From positions 1 to 24,166 of the IMG/VR virus record IMGVR_UViG_3300025010_000230: a stretch of DNA of 24,166 nucleotides, one strand, 5' to 3'. Position 1 is the first letter of the stretch. Each line of letters begins with the position of its first letter. The translations under genes were made by a program, and so were the position numbers. This document shows, piece after piece, positions 22,044-24,166 of this stretch. Under the pieces are notes generated by a model. That model ran no database searches. It was not told where the DNA came from and worked only from the letters and a program-made list of their open reading frames with translations. Source of the stretch: a virus.

Positions 22044-23841
22044 AAAAACTATGTCACAAAGAAAAATAGACGGATATTTGAAACTTGCTGAAATAGTTAA
22101 TTGGGGTAGAAAATTTCCCGTGCGTTTTGCGGAAAGATTTTTTGGATTAGATCTTCTTGATTTTCAAAAGTTTGTATTTTTAAAAAGTTGGTATACTCCT
22201 AATTGTGTTTGGTGTATGGGACGATCATCAGGGAAAACCACTCTTGGCTCTCCTTTTTTAATGGCAAAAAGTTTACTTATACCAAATTTTCAGGCTTATA
22301 TTTTAGCTGGTTCAGGAAGCCAAAGTCAAGAAATGTTTTCAAAAATTGAAAAAATAGCAAAAAAAGAAATAGCATCTTTTACTGGTTTAACAGATGTTTT
22401 TCTAAATGAAACTGTAAAAAGTGCTTCTAATAAAGATGGTTTTACGCACAATCCAAGTTCTTTTGAATATAACCTTTATAACGGTAGTGCAGTAAATTCA
22501 TTAAATGGGGCAATTAATAACATTCGTTCTAAACGCTCAAATTGCAATTTTTATGACGAAAGTGGTTTTGCTCCAGATGAATTATTTACTGCATCATTGC
22601 CATTTATTACTCAAAATAGTAGTTTTAGACTTGGTGGAGATATTGATGTATCAACATTTCCAAGACAATTTCCAAACCAAGCAATATTTGCATCTTCAGC
22701 ATCAAGTACAGATACATTCTTTTTTAGAATATATAGAGAATATGCACAAAAAATGATGATTGGTGATTCTAATTATTTTGTAGCAGATATAAATTCTGAC
22801 GTAGTAATAAATGCAACTTTTAATGGAAAATTATATCCAGTTCCATTACTTAGTCAACAAACAATAGATAATGCTATGCGTGAGAATTACGACAAGGGAA
22901 TGAGGGAATACAAAAATATTTTTACTACGGAAGGCTCTGATAAGCAAATTATTAAAAGATCTGTACTTATTAGAAATTCTCAATTAAGAAAACCTATATT
23001 TGCTAATGATAGTAATAGAAAGTTTGCATTAGCATATGATCCTAGTAGATCTTATGACAATGCTATTACAATGGTTGGAGAGATTATATTCGATGATAAT
23101 ATTGGTTATAAAATGGAAATATGCAATGGTGTAAGTTTTGTTGATATTGCTAAGAAAAAGAAAACACCAATGAGAACACCAGAACAAGTAAATCATTTAA
23201 AACAAATGATTTTAGATTATAATGGTAAACAATCTGCTGATTATGAAAATATAGAAACTATCTGTATTGATGCAGGGAGTGGTGGTGGTGGTGTTAATAT
23301 TGCAGATTATCTTATGGAAGATTGGAAAGATAATACTGGAATTAAACATAAAGGTTTAATTGATAAAATTGAATCATCAGATTATATTTCAAAATTTCCA
23401 AATGCGGTTGATAAAATTAAATTGCTTTCACCACAAAAATATAAAAAAATATTATTTGATGCACTTATTGAAATGTTAAATCTTGATTTAATAAGTTTTA
23501 CTGAAGATTATGATATGAAAGGATTTTTAACTTTTGCCGATAGTGAAAAATCATATAAATTATCTTTTGATGAAGAATTAGCTTTAAAAAATATTGATTT
23601 AGCTAAAGAAGAGTTAGTTAACATGTATAGATATGATGGAACAAATGGTAATTATAGATATGATTTAAGGGATGATAGAGTAGGTAGATTATATGATGAT
23701 AGAGCTTATTGTATAGCTATGCTTGCATGGTATTTATCAGAATTAAGAAGAAAACATATTACAGGGAAAAAGAAAAACACTAACATATCCCCCTCATCAT
23801 ATTTTGCAATAGCAAATAAATCATCTCGTGCAAGACGATAA
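22036..23841 (+). CDS. terL: Phage terminase large subunit
   Basis: The DNA-packaging motor, 601 residues. ATPase domain: Walker A MGRSSGKT at 61-68 and Walker B CNFYDESGF with D174/E175. Nuclease domain (RNase H fold): ALAYDPSRSYD (D335), ICIDAGSGGGG (D412) and YDDRAYCIAML near the C-terminus supply the three acidic metal ligands. Length is normal. It cuts concatemers and fills proheads through the portal, encoded next. GTG 22036 has AAGGTGG 8 nt upstream and overlaps the upstream gene. The SPbeta equivalent is YonF. Confidence 0.95.
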   Translation: MNKKTMSQRKIDGYLKLAEIVNWGRKFPVRFAERFFGLDLLDFQKFVFLKSWYTPNCVWCMGRSSGKTTLGSPFLMAKSLLIPNFQAYILAGSGSQSQEMFSKIEKIAKKEIASFTGLTDVFLNETVKSASNKDGFTHNPSSFEYNLYNGSAVNSLNGAINNIRSKRSNCNFYDESGFAPDELFTASLPFITQNSSFRLGGDIDVSTFPRQFPNQAIFASSASSTDTFFFRIYREYAQKMMIGDSNYFVADINSDVVINATFNGKLYPVPLLSQQTIDNAMRENYDKGMREYKNIFTTEGSDKQIIKRSVLIRNSQLRKPIFANDSNRKFALAYDPSRSYDNAITMVGEIIFDDNIGYKMEICNGVSFVDIAKKKKTPMRTPEQVNHLKQMILDYNGKQSADYENIETICIDAGSGGGGVNIADYLMEDWKDNTGIKHKGLIDKIESSDYISKFPNAVDKIKLLSPQKYKKILFDALIEMLNLDLISFTEDYDMKGFLTFADSEKSYKLSFDEELALKNIDLAKEELVNMYRYDGTNGNYRYDLRDDRVGRLYDDRAYCIAMLAWYLSELRRKHITGKKKNTNISPSSYFAIANKSSRARR

Positions 23842-23897
23842 ACTAATAATATAATATTATACATTCAAAAATAAATATAATCAAAATAAACAGAAAG

Positions 23898-23928
23898 GAG
23901 GTTTTAAATGGACAATCAACAAAACCTC
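23898..23928 (+). promoter_or_regulatory. Hairpin burying the portal ribosome binding site
   Basis: GAGGTTTT (23898-23905), part of the Shine-Dalgarno, is perfectly complementary to AAAACCTC (23921-23928) in codons 5-7 of the gene, with ATG 23908 in the loop. This could limit portal translation. Confidence 0.55.
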
Positions 23929-24166
23929 TCCCCCACCCTATTCTCATTAAAAAAATCATGGGAATCAGCAAAAAACTTTTCTCTATCAAGAATAGGTGGA
24001 TTATTTACAAATAAACGTAGAAATTTAAAAAATGTAACAATTGATAAAATAAAATTATGGTTAGGCAATCCACAAAAATATCAAAATGAGATACTTGATT
24101 TATCAGATAATTTATATGCACCTGAAGGAATGTATAAAGTATTAGTTAATTTAACTACAAATATGG
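23908..24166 (+). CDS. Probable portal protein, N-terminal fragment
   Basis: 86 codons are visible; the gene runs off the right edge. The start MDNQQNLSPTLFSLKK is followed by KIKLWLGNPQKYQNEILDLS and MYKVLVNLTTNM, which resembles the N-terminus of phage portal proteins, and its place directly after the large terminase is the classical portal position (SPbeta YonE). The portal forms the dodecameric DNA gate of the head. ATG 23908 follows AAAGGAGG. The early codons are unusually C-rich. Confidence 0.65.
   Translation, partial: MDNQQNLSPTLFSLKKSWESAKNFSLSRIGGLFTNKRRNLKNVTIDKIKLWLGNPQKYQNEILDLSDNLYAPEGMYKVLVNLTTNM

Noticed and set aside
22505-22756. Alternative + frame within the terminase gene
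   Set aside because: It is a shadow frame inside the Walker B to nuclease region of a well-defined terminase.
1-24166. CRISPR arrays and tRNA genes
   Set aside because: No regularly spaced repeats and no tRNA-like T-arm/acceptor pairs were seen on reading; a dedicated tRNA scan was not run.

Overview
The window is a strongly AT-rich stretch of bacteriophage or prophage DNA, most likely from a low-GC Gram-positive host (Clostridium-like). The evidence is the extreme A/T-ending codon use, the strong AGGAGG-type ribosome binding sites, frequent TTG starts, consensus sigma-A promoters, and a run of phage packaging genes. All credible genes lie on the + strand.

Layout. At 1-1640 there is the 3' part of a tyrosine recombinase, then a gene-poor stretch with a terminator, two near-perfect promoters, a long GC-richer inverted-repeat element, a tiny hydrophobic ORF and two imperfect 19-nt direct repeats. 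From 1645 to 5741 come a winged-helix (Rep-like) protein, a UvrD/Rep-type helicase and small, mostly Cys-rich proteins. From 5985 to 9288 come a beta-class DNA methyltransferase and several small acidic or zinc-binding proteins. From 9400 to 13543 there is a Vsr-like (EDxHD) homing endonuclease, possibly frameshifted, overlapping a 900-residue two-barrel RNA polymerase-like protein. From 13544 to 16488 there are hairpin-rich intergenic DNA, a short basic protein, an HNH homing endonuclease and a beta-CASP metallo-beta-lactamase RNase-like protein. From 16557 to the end come a metallophosphoesterase, a ClpP-like (prohead-type) protease, small proteins, a third endonuclease-like gene, a zinc-finger/coiled-coil protein in the small-terminase position, the large terminase, and the start of a probable portal protein.

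How it fits together. The polymerase resembles SPbeta YonO and eukaryotic-type RdRPs in both catalytic barrels. From memory, the order polymerase - metallophosphoesterase - terminase - portal matches the SPbeta yonO-yonJ-yonF-yonE order, so this looks like a diverged SPbeta-type late module in an AT-rich host. Three modular homing endonucleases sit between these genes; two share an N-terminal half but carry different nuclease domains.

Most unusual signals: (1) the DxDSD-type phage RNA polymerase; (2) several genes whose ribosome binding site points to ATA, ATT or ATC starts; (3) a three-strand RNA switch over the ribosome binding site of the HNH gene, with related structures before other genes; (4) a slippery A6/T6 tract that would join an SD-linked 5' end to the first endonuclease by a -1 shift; (5) short motifs that recur at intergenic or gene-start positions.
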